A DNA stretch of 64,000 nucleotides from DAORHV01 sp964513925 (GCA_964513925.1 CAZENR010000005.1:25885-89884); one strand, 5' to 3'; positions 1 through 10,212 are shown, counted from the first letter of the stretch. The notes: generated from the sequence alone by a model not told the origin. Translations and numbers: made by a program.

Positions 1-1952
1 ATATCGCAGCCGCTGCCTGCGAGCAAGCCGTTGCGCTTATCTAGTACCACCTCTTTGAACATATCGTCAGGCTCCGCAGGTGTTGTCCCTGGAACAAAGT
101 ATTCGGTCACCATTTCGGGGCAGTCCGTTGTAGCCAGCTTTCCTGAAAGCCTGCAAATGACAGCCGATTCCATACCCGAAGGACGCGGAGACAGCGTGGG
201 ACGACTGCCACGTGACGCAGCCAGCATCACATCGTGGTAAATAGGGCCGGCACCCGTAATGCCGCTTGTACCGCGCATTGGCGTATTATCGGCGTTGCCG
301 ACCCATACCCCAACAATGCGATCTTGGGTAAAGCCAATAGTCCAGTTATCGCGCGAGTTTCGAGTCGTGCCTGTCTTCGCCGCAGCGGGGAAAGGCAGGT
401 TGAGCGGGCTATCTCCTCCGAATTCATCAACACGGGCGCCGTTGTCCGAGAGGATGTCTGAAATGAGCCAGGCAACGCGCTCGTCGAGAATTGCGGATCC
501 CACGGCAGGTTGTTCTGAAAGAAGCGATCGATGAGTCAGAGATACTCCTTTACGTGCAAAGACTCCATACGCCTCCGTAAGCTCAAGTAGACGCACTTCT
601 GCGTCACCCAGAGCCAGCGCAAGCCCGTAGTGTTCCGGCGTCTGATCCAAAGTGGTTATTCCGGCCTTGGTTAGGAACGACATCAATGTTTGCACCCCAA
701 CTTTCTCCAATGTTCGGACTGCTGCGATATTGTACGAGTTTGCAAGTGCTTCGCGGTAGCGAACGAGTCCGTGGTAACCGTAATCGTAGTTTCTTGGAAT
801 GTACGGATTTCCCTGTTGGGTGAAAAACTGCGTTTCGACGTCGGGCACGGTGGTGGCCGCCGTATCGCCAGAGGCCATTGCCAGAGCGTAGACGAACGGT
901 TTCAGTGCAGATCCTGGCTGCCGTTTTGCTATGGCCACATTCACGGCGCCGTCGTGTGACTCATCAAAGTAATCGGCAGAGCCAACCATGCTGAGCACAT
1001 CCCCGTTTTTTGCATCAAGTACGATGACTGCTGCCGATGTCACATTGGCATCAGACAACGTCTCCAGTCGTTGCTGCACTATGCGCTCAACGTCTGTTTG
1101 CAGCCCCAAATCCAACGTTGTTGCCACATTATTTCCAGACAGAGCAAGTTCGGGATGCTGTTGCAGCACCCAAAATACAAAGTGAGGGGCGCGGATCTTG
1201 ATCGGACTGCGCGAGAACTGCAACGGCTCGGCAAGTGCCTCATCCCTTTGCTGCTGTGTGATATCACCGGTATCAACCATTGCTTGCAGCACTCTCCCCT
1301 GCCTTGCTTTGGCGGCGGCATAGTTCGTTCGGGGATTGTAGGCTGAGGGTGATTGTACGAGGCCTACCAGCATTGCGCTTTCCGCCAACGACAGCTCGTG
1401 CAGCTCCTTCCCGAAGTACGTTTGGCAGGCTGCACGAATACCGTATGCCTGCTGACCGAAATACGCCGTGTTCACATACGACTCCAGGATATCTTCCTTA
1501 CTCATGAATAGCTCTATACGCAGCGCCAGATAGGCTTCATAAGCCTTGGAAAGTGGGTCACGCTGCCGAAGTCCGATGATGTTTCGTACCAACTGTTGCG
1601 TTATGGTGCTGCCACCGGACACAATCTTGGCGTAGCGAATGTTCAATGCCGTCGAACGGGCGATGGCGATTGGGTCTACGCCTGGATGAAAGTAAAAACG
1701 CCTGTCTTCGGTAGCGAGAAAAGCATTGAGTACGTTCTTTGGTACTTGGGAAAGCGGCGTTTGGTGCTTGAGTCCCAGCGTCGGCTTGCGTACTTCGTAG
1801 AGCACTTCCCCGTTGCGATCGGTAAGCACCGCACTGCGGTTGTTCGCGTCGTCCAGCAGTTCGCTTGGAAGCGGCCACGCAAGAAAGATAACCGCAGCAA
1901 CCGCAAGTATCGCGACGACGTGCTTCTTTCGGAGTGGAAACGGAATGTGCAT
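1..1952 (-). CDS. pbpC: Penicillin-binding protein 1C (bifunctional glycosyltransferase/transpeptidase), 3' end outside window
   Basis: Class A PBP that would polymerise and cross-link peptidoglycan outside the membrane. Reading from ATG at 1952, 650 codons stay open to the window edge with no stop. One N-terminal membrane segment (about residues 11-26) is followed by the GT51 domain with ATEDRRFYFHPGVDP (about 80-94) and GGSTITQQLVRN (about 113-124), then the transpeptidase domain with Ser-Ala-Leu-Lys in QPGSALKPF (near 347), an SYN triad (ANSYNIAAV) and KTGT (near 527). The missing C-terminus would correspond to the BiPBP_C domain usual in PBP1C. It starts 42 nt after the stop of the alpha-2-macroglobulin gene; yfhM-pbpC pairing is a known conserved arrangement, which supports PBP1C over PBP1A. 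A strong hairpin lies just before the start. Confidence 0.9.
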   Translation of the reverse strand, partial: MHIPFPLRKKHVVAILAVAAVIFLAWPLPSELLDDANNRSAVLTDRNGEVLYEVRKPTLGLKHQTPLSQVPKNVLNAFLATEDRRFYFHPGVDPIAIARSTALNIRYAKIVSGGSTITQQLVRNIIGLRQRDPLSKAYEAYLALRIELFMSKEDILESYVNTAYFGQQAYGIRAACQTYFGKELHELSLAESAMLVGLVQSPSAYNPRTNYAAAKARQGRVLQAMVDTGDITQQQRDEALAEPLQFSRSPIKIRAPHFVFWVLQQHPELALSGNNVATTLDLGLQTDVERIVQQRLETLSDANVTSAAVIVLDAKNGDVLSMVGSADYFDESHDGAVNVAIAKRQPGSALKPFVYALAMASGDTAATTVPDVETQFFTQQGNPYIPRNYDYGYHGLVRYREALANSYNIAAVRTLEKVGVQTLMSFLTKAGITTLDQTPEHYGLALALGDAEVRLLELTEAYGVFARKGVSLTHRSLLSEQPAVGSAILDERVAWLISDILSDNGARVDEFGGDSPLNLPFPAAAKTGTTRNSRDNWTIGFTQDRIVGVWVGNADNTPMRGTSGITGAGPIYHDVMLAASRGSRPTLSPRPSGMESAVICRLSGKLATTDCPEMVTEYFVPGTTPAEPDDMFKEVVLDKRNGLLAGSGCD

Positions 1953-1960
1953 GGGACGGG

Positions 1961-1984
1961 CCCGGGGAGGAGTACCTCCCCGGG
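1961..1984 (-). promoter_or_regulatory. Perfect 10-bp inverted repeat between A2M and pbpC
   Basis: CCCGGGGAGG and its exact reverse complement are separated by a 4-nt loop. The hairpin sits 8 nt before the pbpC start and 10 nt after the A2M stop. There is no T-tract after it on the minus strand, so it is not a typical intrinsic terminator. The GGGGAGG arm is one of the few Shine-Dalgarno-like strings in the window and would be buried in the stem. RNA processing, mRNA stabilisation or translational control of pbpC are possible roles. Confidence 0.5.
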
Positions 1985-1994
1985 CGGAAACGTG

Positions 1995-4900
1995 TTACTC
2001 GCGAATTTCCATCCAATCGCCTGCGGTCTGTCCGAATGTCTCCGGGTAGTACATTTCCCAGGCCCGAGCTGGGCGCAGATGGAACTTGCCGGGGGTAGTG
2101 GCTCGTACTAGATACTCGTACTTATAGACCCCGGGTGGCAACTCGTCTGCGAACAGGAAGACCTGATCGTCGCGGAACTCAATGTGATTGAAGCGCCAAA
2201 TGCCGTTCCAGTAGTAGTCCCACGACCATCCGTCTGCCGGAGGCGTATTCACCGAGTCTGCGAGATCCTGCTGCGTCGTCTTGAGCTGGAAATCAATTGC
2301 TTCCATGCCGGCTGGCAGCGGGCTTTCCACAGCTACGAAGTTGCGCCATTCGGGCACCGTGACGGTGAGTGTCACCTTGTGCATGGTACCCGCAGCCATG
2401 CTGGCGTCTGCCTTGGTCAACGGAGTCATCTCGCGCAGGATGCCGATTCCCTCCTCAGCAGGCTCTATGCGCGCTGGCGTGTAGATGTACTTCAGCACTA
2501 CATCGTAGTACAACTTTCCCTTCCCTTGTTTCCCGATTTTTACATCGGTTTCCTTGCCGGCCGCGAATTCTTCTAAGGCGGCGGAGATCTCTTTACGTTG
2601 CAGGATGTTCTTGGCATTGAATTCCTGTTCCAGTGACTTCTTACCGCGCAATTCAACCGCTGCAGTCATATTTCCATCCAATTCCTTGGTTAAATCCAAG
2701 TATTCGGCAAAGGCTAGCAGTGATATAGATGTGGATTGCGTCGTATCCCAGCGTCCGTACTGGCGTACGTCGAGCAAGTAACGAGCCATCTTCGGCAGCA
2801 TGTCGTTATCGGGCTGAATGCGCACAAGGGCCTGCATGACCGTTGCAGTCGTCAGCGTGTCGGTATGCATCATCCAGCCATAGTTGTGACTGGAATCCTC
2901 CTCGAAGTGAGCGCCGCGCTTATCGACAATGACGCTGTTCATGACTTCCGTAAGTAAGTCGACAGCCTTTCGTTTTTGGCTGCTCTTTGCGTATGCCATG
3001 GCCAATTGGGCCTTGGAGAATGTAGCCAGCCCCGAACGCTTTTCATACAAGTTATTGAGCAAACTGACATCTGCGCTGCGACCGACTTCGGCAAGTACAA
3101 ACAGAGCGTACGCGCGCGTGTTGTTGTCCATGTACTCCGACCTGGTGTTTCGCAGTTCGTCCTGCATGTACGAGACCGCGCGGTCGATGACTCCACCATC
3201 TACGGTGTAGCCGTTGTTCTTTGTCAGTTGCAACGCATACAAGATGTACGCGGTAAGGTACGGGTAGCTGCGTTCGGAATTCTCCCAGTACCCGAAACCG
3301 CCATCTTGCCGCTGGAATCCGTACAGGCGCTGTAATCCTGCGCTTACGTTCCGCTCAAGCGTCTTGCCGTCTACGAAGGAGAAAGCATCGAAGCCTTGCA
3401 GTCTTGAAAGCGCGACGTTGGGCAGGAAACTGGATGCCGTCTGCTCGGCACAGCCGTACGGGTAGGTGGCTAAGTACGCAAGACCCTCTGGCAGGTAGGT
3501 TGCCACCGTCGGCGAAACGCTAACAGACACACTGCCGTGCTGCGCGTCTTCTTTGGTGGGAATAAGCACACGCTCGGTTACGACATCCTGCGTTTCTCCG
3601 AAGGTCGCGTTCGCCTGAGGCACGCCGAACTTGTAGACCGGAATGCTTTCTTCCACCTCGTCCACTCCAGCTGCGTTCTCTGCATTGAAGGTAAACAACG
3701 CCCGGTCATCTGGGCCAATCTTTACCGGGAAGATCACTTTCACTTGGCCGTCCTTTGCCACAGTAATGTCTTTTTCCTGCGGACCGAGGTGCGTGAAGTT
3801 CTTTCCTGTCAGCGTTACCTTAAAGTGCTGTTCCTCGGCGGTAAAGTTATGCACGATGGCACCCAGCTTTGCCTCGTCATCAGTGAGTGCAAAGCGCGGT
3901 CTGACTGGGCGCAGTATTACCTTCTTCGTCTCAAGAATTGTCATGGCATCGGCGCCGAACGCGTGTTTTTGCGTTGCGCCAATGCTCAGCAACTGCCACG
4001 TCGTCAGGTTGTCTGGAAGCGTAAAACTGACCGTCGCGTTGCCATCGGCATTCGTGACCACTGTTGGCAGCCAGAACGCCGTGTCCTTGAAGTTACCGCG
4101 CTTCACTGTGTCCGGAGATTCGCCTCCGCCCCCACCCTTGGAACCCGGCTTAAAGCGTTCAACTAGCTGGGAAAGCATTTGAGAGGTCATAACGCCGAGA
4201 CCGCGGTTGGCATAGAACATGGACACCAAGTCCGGCTTCTCGAATCCTGTAAGCGCCAGCAAGCTCAAATCAACCACACCCAGGGATAGCTCGGCCGGAA
4301 CCGGTTTACCGTCTGCATCCGTCGTGTGAATGTTTACAGTCACTTTTTCACGTGGTCCATAACGCTCCTTATCGGTTTTCAGCGTAACGTTCAGCTTCTT
4401 ATCCGCTGTATCGATGCGCAGTGACGCGTAACCAATTTTGAATGCCGGTACGCCAGTATCCAGGCCGAACTCGTTGAATGTTTCTCCTTCGCGCGGTTTG
4501 ATGACGACAACAGATACGTACGCGTTGGGCACCATGTCTTCGGTGATCTTCACCTCGACAGGCATGGCGTTGCTGGTGATGTCGATGACTTCTTTTCGTA
4601 GGATGTTCTCGCGTTCAACGGTGACCAAGGCACGCACGCCCTTGCCCTGGAACGGGGTCTTGACGAGTAGTTTTGCAGTATCGCCCACCTTGTACTCGGG
4701 TTTGTCAGTTTCCACGTCTATGCGGTCGTTGTTGTCGTGGGACCAGTTCACATACGTCTCCGACCAGGCGTACACGTTGGTAGCAGCCTTCGCTTCTCGG
4801 CCGTCTGCATCTTTTACGATTGCTACAATGCGGTGCTCACCACCGACTGGGATGCGGACTTTTGCAAGCGTCTTGCCATCGCTGCCAGTCGTTTCTGTCC

Positions 4901-7900
4901 ACTCTTTTTCAAGAGTGTCCTTGGGCTCGTTGTCGTAGTAGTACTGTCCGTCTACGCCTTTCTTGCGGATGGTGTTCCATTCGCGCAAGTACAGCTTGAG
5001 TGACACATTCTGTCCCGGCAACGCCTTGCCTTCGGTATCGACCGTCAGCACTCGAACAGCCGTATCTTTTCCTGGAGTGACGATGTAGTCGTCTACCCCC
5101 ACACCTACGTATGCTTTTGCTTTGTGAACGATGACGGAAGACCGCGTGCTTACTACTTGGTTGTTCTGGTCGGTAATGTCGACGTCTACGCTGACGACCT
5201 GGCTGACTCCCTTGTCGTCAATAGTTACCGGGAACGACAAATCCATGGAACCTGCGGCATCCAAGCTACCTTCGCCGGATGTGAGTGACGACTCGCTCCT
5301 GGAGCAGTCGTACCAGCACCATGCATCTTCTAGCGCAAAAGAATACCAGCCATCTCCTTGGTACTTGTTAAAGAAGTAGTCGGTTGTCTGCGCGCGCCAT
5401 TGCACTTTGGCATTCGTCATTGGGGCACCGAAATAGTACGAACCCAGTACGCGCGCTTTGTAGTGCTGGCCGTTGTATATGTCCTCGGCAGCGGGTGTTA
5501 CCTCAACTTTGTATTCGGGTTTGCGATATGCCAGAACAGAGAAACTGGCCCCGGCATACTGCGCGGGCACATCGTCATCCGGAGTCAGCCTTGCATTCAA
5601 GTAGTAGCCTCCGAGCGAGGCGCCGGAAGCAGTGGTGAAGTCGCCGGCAAAGGTGCCGTACGCTGTTAGCTTCAATGTCTTGCTGTACACCTCGCGGCCT
5701 TCAGCGTCGTTGATGGTTACCGCCATGGATCGCGATTCCGCACTAGGAAGGTGCAATGCGCCATCCCAGTCCAGTAAGCGCACTATGCCCTTGAAATTGA
5801 CGGTATCGCCTGCCTTGTAGAGCGGTCGTTCTGTATAGACGTACGACAGCATGCGGAATTTGCCGGCATCGTACCCGCGGCGCTCTTCGTAGATGTTGCC
5901 GAATTGGTACGGTCGATAGCCATCGTTCCAATCGCTGCTGACGAACGCAAAGTCATCACCGTTGGTAGCACTCACCCAGAACTGCGTATCCCACTCGTTA
6001 TTGCTGGTAGCGAACTTGGCGATGTCGAATGGAACCTCCACGAAGCCTTGTGCATCCGACTTAGCCGATAGCAGCTCCTTTCCTGTTAGGGAGTGGAATG
6101 TGACCGTCGCTCCGGAGACAGGTGCGCCAGTTTGCATGTTTGTTACCCATACCATGGCTTTGTTTGCTCCATGCTTCAGCGTCAGCGCCATATCTGTAAG
6201 CGCAAAGAACTGGTACTGCACTATCGGCTTGCCGTTGCCCCAGGTCTGCACGTACTCGGGGGATTGCATCGATAGCGCGTAAATGCCGGGAGCCATCGAC
6301 TGACCGGACTTTTCTTGCACGTCAAACGCAATCGACTCCCACTCGTTCGCGACGTCTTTCGGCGGGCGCACCACCCATTGTTTGTACTCTTGGCCGTCTT
6401 TTACATTGAATGTGTACTCGTAGTTGGCACGGCGGTCATTTTGTATCTTCAAGAACTGCTGCAGAGACAATTTTGACATCTCTACTTGCATGCGGTTGAT
6501 ATTCACCGCGTTTAAGTAAAACACCGGCGCCTTGCCCCGCTCAAAGATTCCGAATTCCCCTTTTGAGTGAATGAAGGCCTCCGGTTGCAGTGGCGGTGTC
6601 TTGAACGAGAACTCGTAGGGAGCAGCCATCATTTGTCCAAATCGGTCTTTGACTGATTTTTTTATTGTGACACGATACTCGGTACTCGGCTTTAGGAACG
6701 GGTAGAAGCTCAACTCACGGAAGTTGCTCCACTCGTAGACTTCAAAAGAATACTCCTTCCAATTCGCTGGCTCGGGAGTGATCTGAATGTTTTGCTTCAA
6801 CGACTCCGAATCCATGGGATTCGAAAATGTTATTAAAAAATTTCCTTCATTGTACGTTGCGCGCTCAACCGACAGAGCCCCTACTGTTTCAAATGAGGAC
6901 GTGAACTGAGTTTCTAGCCCCAAATTGCCTTCCGCACCCAGCGTTCCCTGGTTTACGGTTACGCGATAGCTGGCATTGAAGTTTAACTTAGCAGCAGGTT
7001 GCAATACGACAAGCTTTTTGTCGGTGACCTTCTGTCCCTTCTCGTTCTCGCTTTTACCGAAAACGACATTCTTGATAGAGAGCGGTGTTGTTGAACTATT
7101 TTCACCTACGACCTCCAACCGAACGTTGTTGCGAACGCTTTCCAGGCTCATTTCTTGCGAAAAGCGCAGTACAACTTCCGTCGTAGGCCCGGCCAATTTA
7201 CTACCTGCAGCCGGCTCTATTCCTTCGACGGTGGGTCGCTGTGTTTCAAAGCTCCAAGAGAAGTCTTTTTCTGTTTTCTCCCCTGTCACTGTCTGTAGGC
7301 CCACGGGGACGTTAACGGCGTACTTCGTACCGAGCATCAGTCCCTTTTCGGGCTCAAATTCAGCTGTTGTGGTCCCAAGCCACCTCCAACGGCCGGCCAC
7401 CGTTGGCGTAATAGTTACAGGCCACCCGGTAAATGTGTTTACGCCCTGTACTTGCGCAAGCGCGGCAATAGGCCTATCGAAAACAAGTGTAATACGAGCT
7501 TCCGCGGGAATACCCTTTGCGTCTGATGAAGGCATGAACGTGCTGAGCGCTGGTGCACCCGCAACGATGAAGCGGTATTCCAGATCACGTCCGAGCTGCC
7601 TTCCCTCAGCTGTGATTGCGCGCCTGCTTACATGAAACATGTAGGTCTTGCCTGCCTCAAGTTTTTGTGCGGGCGTATATACCAATGAATCTGCTTCCCA
7701 TCGGCTTTTAGCTTGTAGTCCGACCGGCGCGATGATGTTCTCCTCAACGCTCTTCTTATCCATGATCTCCGGAAAGGTGATCCTCATTTCTGATGTGGCC
7801 GAAATCCGCTGATTTTGACTGAATTCGAATCCTTTCTGGAATCCGCCGCTGACAATCACTCCGACAATTACCGCTGCAGAAACTGCAGCTATCGCCACAA

Positions 7901-7997
7901 TTGCCGCTATACCCTTCATCCCAAGTGGCTGAAGTATTTTCGGTAAACCTGATCCCGATGGCTGTGTCATAGAAGTGGTGTTGAAAAGTGAATGCAT
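1995..7997 (-). CDS. Bacterial alpha-2-macroglobulin with thioester (YfhM-type)
   Basis: Very large (2000 aa) extracytoplasmic protease-trap protein anchored by one N-terminal membrane segment (about residues 27-50, KGIAAIVAIAAVSAAVIVGV). The body has repeated beta-sandwich (MG/Big_5-like) domains, a Gly-rich flexible bait-like stretch (KPGSKGGGGGESPD, near residue 1285) followed by the A2M signature around FWLPTVVTNADGNATVSFTL, and the thioester motif GCAEQ near residue 1515 inside YPYGCAEQTASSFLP. The alpha/alpha toroid and receptor-like domain follow. There is no lipobox, unlike E. coli YfhM. The neighbour downstream is PBP1C, the usual partner; the pair is thought to defend the envelope when murein is breached. 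An internal ATG at 7970 (MTQPSGSG) is an equally good start. Confidence 0.93.
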   Translation of the reverse strand: MHSLFNTTSMTQPSGSGLPKILQPLGMKGIAAIVAIAAVSAAVIVGVIVSGGFQKGFEFSQNQRISATSEMRITFPEIMDKKSVEENIIAPVGLQAKSRWEADSLVYTPAQKLEAGKTYMFHVSRRAITAEGRQLGRDLEYRFIVAGAPALSTFMPSSDAKGIPAEARITLVFDRPIAALAQVQGVNTFTGWPVTITPTVAGRWRWLGTTTAEFEPEKGLMLGTKYAVNVPVGLQTVTGEKTEKDFSWSFETQRPTVEGIEPAAGSKLAGPTTEVVLRFSQEMSLESVRNNVRLEVVGENSSTTPLSIKNVVFGKSENEKGQKVTDKKLVVLQPAAKLNFNASYRVTVNQGTLGAEGNLGLETQFTSSFETVGALSVERATYNEGNFLITFSNPMDSESLKQNIQITPEPANWKEYSFEVYEWSNFRELSFYPFLKPSTEYRVTIKKSVKDRFGQMMAAPYEFSFKTPPLQPEAFIHSKGEFGIFERGKAPVFYLNAVNINRMQVEMSKLSLQQFLKIQNDRRANYEYTFNVKDGQEYKQWVVRPPKDVANEWESIAFDVQEKSGQSMAPGIYALSMQSPEYVQTWGNGKPIVQYQFFALTDMALTLKHGANKAMVWVTNMQTGAPVSGATVTFHSLTGKELLSAKSDAQGFVEVPFDIAKFATSNNEWDTQFWVSATNGDDFAFVSSDWNDGYRPYQFGNIYEERRGYDAGKFRMLSYVYTERPLYKAGDTVNFKGIVRLLDWDGALHLPSAESRSMAVTINDAEGREVYSKTLKLTAYGTFAGDFTTASGASLGGYYLNARLTPDDDVPAQYAGASFSVLAYRKPEYKVEVTPAAEDIYNGQHYKARVLGSYYFGAPMTNAKVQWRAQTTDYFFNKYQGDGWYSFALEDAWCWYDCSRSESSLTSGEGSLDAAGSMDLSFPVTIDDKGVSQVVSVDVDITDQNNQVVSTRSSVIVHKAKAYVGVGVDDYIVTPGKDTAVRVLTVDTEGKALPGQNVSLKLYLREWNTIRKKGVDGQYYYDNEPKDTLEKEWTETTGSDGKTLAKVRIPVGGEHRIVAIVKDADGREAKAATNVYAWSETYVNWSHDNNDRIDVETDKPEYKVGDTAKLLVKTPFQGKGVRALVTVERENILRKEVIDITSNAMPVEVKITEDMVPNAYVSVVVIKPREGETFNEFGLDTGVPAFKIGYASLRIDTADKKLNVTLKTDKERYGPREKVTVNIHTTDADGKPVPAELSLGVVDLSLLALTGFEKPDLVSMFYANRGLGVMTSQMLSQLVERFKPGSKGGGGGESPDTVKRGNFKDTAFWLPTVVTNADGNATVSFTLPDNLTTWQLLSIGATQKHAFGADAMTILETKKVILRPVRPRFALTDDEAKLGAIVHNFTAEEQHFKVTLTGKNFTHLGPQEKDITVAKDGQVKVIFPVKIGPDDRALFTFNAENAAGVDEVEESIPVYKFGVPQANATFGETQDVVTERVLIPTKEDAQHGSVSVSVSPTVATYLPEGLAYLATYPYGCAEQTASSFLPNVALSRLQGFDAFSFVDGKTLERNVSAGLQRLYGFQRQDGGFGYWENSERSYPYLTAYILYALQLTKNNGYTVDGGVIDRAVSYMQDELRNTRSEYMDNNTRAYALFVLAEVGRSADVSLLNNLYEKRSGLATFSKAQLAMAYAKSSQKRKAVDLLTEVMNSVIVDKRGAHFEEDSSHNYGWMMHTDTLTTATVMQALVRIQPDNDMLPKMARYLLDVRQYGRWDTTQSTSISLLAFAEYLDLTKELDGNMTAAVELRGKKSLEQEFNAKNILQRKEISAALEEFAAGKETDVKIGKQGKGKLYYDVVLKYIYTPARIEPAEEGIGILREMTPLTKADASMAAGTMHKVTLTVTVPEWRNFVAVESPLPAGMEAIDFQLKTTQQDLADSVNTPPADGWSWDYYWNGIWRFNHIEFRDDQVFLFADELPPGVYKYEYLVRATTPGKFHLRPARAWEMYYPETFGQTAGDWMEIRE

Positions 7998-8140
7998 ACT
8001 AGCGCGCTACCTACATTCTGTGTACTCAAACCAGCAGTTGCGTCATTAAGAAACGGTTAAGACGCAAGAACTTGCGGTTGCTGTCTGCAACACAGCAAGG
8101 GTAGACTTTGAAACAACACTTTCTCCCCACAATTCGCTGT

Positions 8141-8881
8141 ATGGCACAAACTTCAGTCACATCGAACCAAAACGTTTGGTTTGGAGTCTCTATGGGACTC
8201 ATGGGCCTTATCGTAGGCTTCGTCGTAGCTACATTCATGAATGGCTCCATGGTCCTGCAGCCTGCAACAGACCGACTGGCAGCTCCGAAAGCACCAAATG
8301 CCCCGGCATCTGCTCCAGCTGCGCAGCCCACTGCAAAGCAGGCAACGCAGGTCGTTCCTGTAGGACCAAATGACCACATTAAAGGTAACCCAAATGCGAA
8401 ACTGGTTCTGATCGAGTACTCTGACTTCGAGTGCCCATTCTGCGCACGCGTGCACCCGACCATCAAGCAGATTATGGAGAAGTACCCGAACGACGTTGCT
8501 TGGGTATACCGCCACTTCCCACTATCGTTCCACCCCAAGGCGATGCCAGCCGCTGTTGCGTCTGAGTGTGTCGCTCAGCTTGGTGGTAACGATGCATTCT
8601 GGAAGTTTGCAGATGTCGTCTTCGACGAGAAAAACTTCGATCACGTATCCACCGCAAAAGCCCTCGGTATCAACGAAGCGAAGTTCAAGGCTTGCATCGA
8701 CGACAGCGCTGCGATTGTCGAGAAGATTAACCAGCAGACCAAGGAGGGCTCTTTGGCCGGCGTAACCGGAACTCCGGGAAACATTCTGTACAACCCGAAG
8801 ACCAAAGAGGCACGCCTTATTCCCGGCGCACGCCCAATAGAGATGTTCCTTCCGGACATCGAAGACATGCTTGGAAAATAG
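8141..8881 (+). CDS. Membrane-anchored DsbA-like thiol:disulfide oxidoreductase
   Basis: Thioredoxin-fold protein of the DsbA/DSBA_oxidoreductase (Thioredoxin_4) type, 246 aa. One N-terminal membrane segment (about residues 12-34) and an Ala/Pro linker precede the catalytic domain. The active site is C-P-F-C (about 98-101, in YSDFECPFCARVHP) and the cis-Pro loop is GVTGTPGNILYN. Its likely role is oxidising cysteine pairs in exported proteins, relevant because several Cys-rich exported proteins lie within 20 kb. The frame extends up to a TTG at 8108, but ATG 8141 is preferred: it follows a pyrimidine-rich leader like those before other genes here and gives a compact signal anchor. Divergent from the A2M gene. 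Confidence 0.88.
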   Translation: MAQTSVTSNQNVWFGVSMGLMGLIVGFVVATFMNGSMVLQPATDRLAAPKAPNAPASAPAAQPTAKQATQVVPVGPNDHIKGNPNAKLVLIEYSDFECPFCARVHPTIKQIMEKYPNDVAWVYRHFPLSFHPKAMPAAVASECVAQLGGNDAFWKFADVVFDEKNFDHVSTAKALGINEAKFKACIDDSAAIVEKINQQTKEGSLAGVTGTPGNILYNPKTKEARLIPGARPIEMFLPDIEDMLGK

Positions 8882-8899
8882 TTCCCCGTCTATTACAGA

Positions 8900-8931
8900 G
8901 AAAGAGCGCCGCAAGGCGCTTTTTCTTTATC
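8900..8931. terminator. Bidirectional intrinsic terminator
   Basis: Stem AGCGCC/GGCGCT with a GCAA loop. It is flanked by A-rich sequence on the left and TTTTTCTTT on the right, so it can end both the DsbA-like gene (plus) and the convergent aminopeptidase gene (minus). Confidence 0.8.
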
Positions 8932-8941
8932 TTGCTGGCAA

Positions 8942-10147
8942 CTAGACGGTGAACATGCCGTCTTTAAAGATCACTTTCTTGCTGCCACCCGGGAGTGTGG
9001 CGGTAACGACGCGATCCTCCGTGGAAATGATGTCGGTATGCTCGGGCGAATCGTTATAGCCCCAAGCGTCCCACTCAGCCTCAGTGGGCTTGGACATATC
9101 GCCGGGGTAGCTGTCTTTGTACGCGCGGCCAAGGGCAACGTGGGTATTCCCGTATTCGCCACCAATGTTCTCGTCGAACAAGGTATTCGCCATGAACTTG
9201 GTGATACGAGAGAAACGCTTGTCCGTCAGCGAGTATTCACCGATTTTATCGGCATTCTTTCGCTCGAGCATGCTATCCAGAACGTTCTGGCCTTCCTTTG
9301 CGGTTGCCTGAGTGACAAGACCCTTGCTGAAGTGCAGCTCTACATCACGCAGGATGTTTCCGTAGCGGTACAGCGGCTGATTAAAGTAAATCTTACCCTC
9401 TGTTCCGCGCCAATCGGGCGAAATAAACAGCTCGAAGCTTGGAATGTTCCTGCCGCTGCCGCCCAACCAACGGCGGTTGGGGCCTAGCCGCACATGCAAA
9501 TCGATGTTCTTGGATTCGACATGCAAGGTCTCGATAGCCAGTGCATCCAAGGCGGCCTTAATGCGCTCCTGTTCTTTGAATAACTTCTTCCAATGGGAAA
9601 CGGGGTCTTGTTCACGCAAATAGCAGCCTTCGATGATTTGATCCCAATACTCCTTCAATGACATGGATGCCTCCTTCGCCATAGCTTCAGTTCCATATAA
9701 GGCAAGGGTCCATGTGAACTTGCCTTTCTGCTCTTTGGTAAACAGCCAATCGCGATACTTGCGTCTGGCATCCATAGCTTTGAACATCCTCTTTGGGTCA
9801 ACGGTCTTCAATTCCGAAGGATCCGCATCGGCAATAATCGAAATCTGGTGATCGATGAGGTCTGCTTCTGCCTTCTTAAATGCCTCGGGGAAGAACGTCA
9901 GCTGATCGTCGTTGGCATTGTCAAAGAAAATTTTGTCAGTTTGCGACGGCAACAGCTGTACTTTTGGATACGCGCCAGCCTCGAGTATGGAGCGCAGTAA
10001 CGCGGAATACAGCGGCTTGGCCACATCTGGAATATTCACCTGCACTACGTCTTTGGGGCGAACGCCTCCACCACCGTTGAGTGCGAATTTGACCAGGAGA
10101 TCGGCGTATTTTTGTAAAATGTCTTCGGATGGAGTGAACATACTCAT
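8942..10147 (-). CDS. M29 family aminopeptidase (AmpS/AmpT-like)
   Basis: Cytoplasmic metal-dependent aminopeptidase, 401 aa, the usual size for family M29. Family landmarks in order: GGSGRNIPSFELFISPDWRG (first metal-ligand Glu), GEYSLTDKRFSRI (second Glu region), ENIGGEYGNTHVALGRAY (His and Tyr) and SPEHTDIIS (His-x-Asp). It removes N-terminal residues from peptides and probably serves peptide recycling, useful in an organism that scavenges amino acids. Transcribed alone; a second ATG two codons in (10141) is equally possible. It converges on the DsbA-like gene. Confidence 0.9.
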   Translation of the reverse strand: MSMFTPSEDILQKYADLLVKFALNGGGGVRPKDVVQVNIPDVAKPLYSALLRSILEAGAYPKVQLLPSQTDKIFFDNANDDQLTFFPEAFKKAEADLIDHQISIIADADPSELKTVDPKRMFKAMDARRKYRDWLFTKEQKGKFTWTLALYGTEAMAKEASMSLKEYWDQIIEGCYLREQDPVSHWKKLFKEQERIKAALDALAIETLHVESKNIDLHVRLGPNRRWLGGSGRNIPSFELFISPDWRGTEGKIYFNQPLYRYGNILRDVELHFSKGLVTQATAKEGQNVLDSMLERKNADKIGEYSLTDKRFSRITKFMANTLFDENIGGEYGNTHVALGRAYKDSYPGDMSKPTEAEWDAWGYNDSPEHTDIISTEDRVVTATLPGGSKKVIFKDGMFTV

Positions 10148-10183
10148 ACTCTACAGTATTCTTTTCCGTTCACCATACGGCTG

Positions 10184-10212
10184 TTGTTTGTGGGACCTTG
10201 CAGACGTATACT
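10184..10212 (+). promoter_or_regulatory. Promoter of the Ser/Cys-rich lipoprotein gene
   Basis: TTGTTT (10184-10189), 17-nt spacer, TATACT (10207-10212). The ATG follows 25 nt later after a CT-rich leader. Confidence 0.55.

Noticed and set aside
1558..2016. 152-aa minus ORF over the pbpC start
   Set aside because: Arg/Ser/His-rich shadow; the pbpC frame carries the membrane anchor and GT51 motifs over the same bases.
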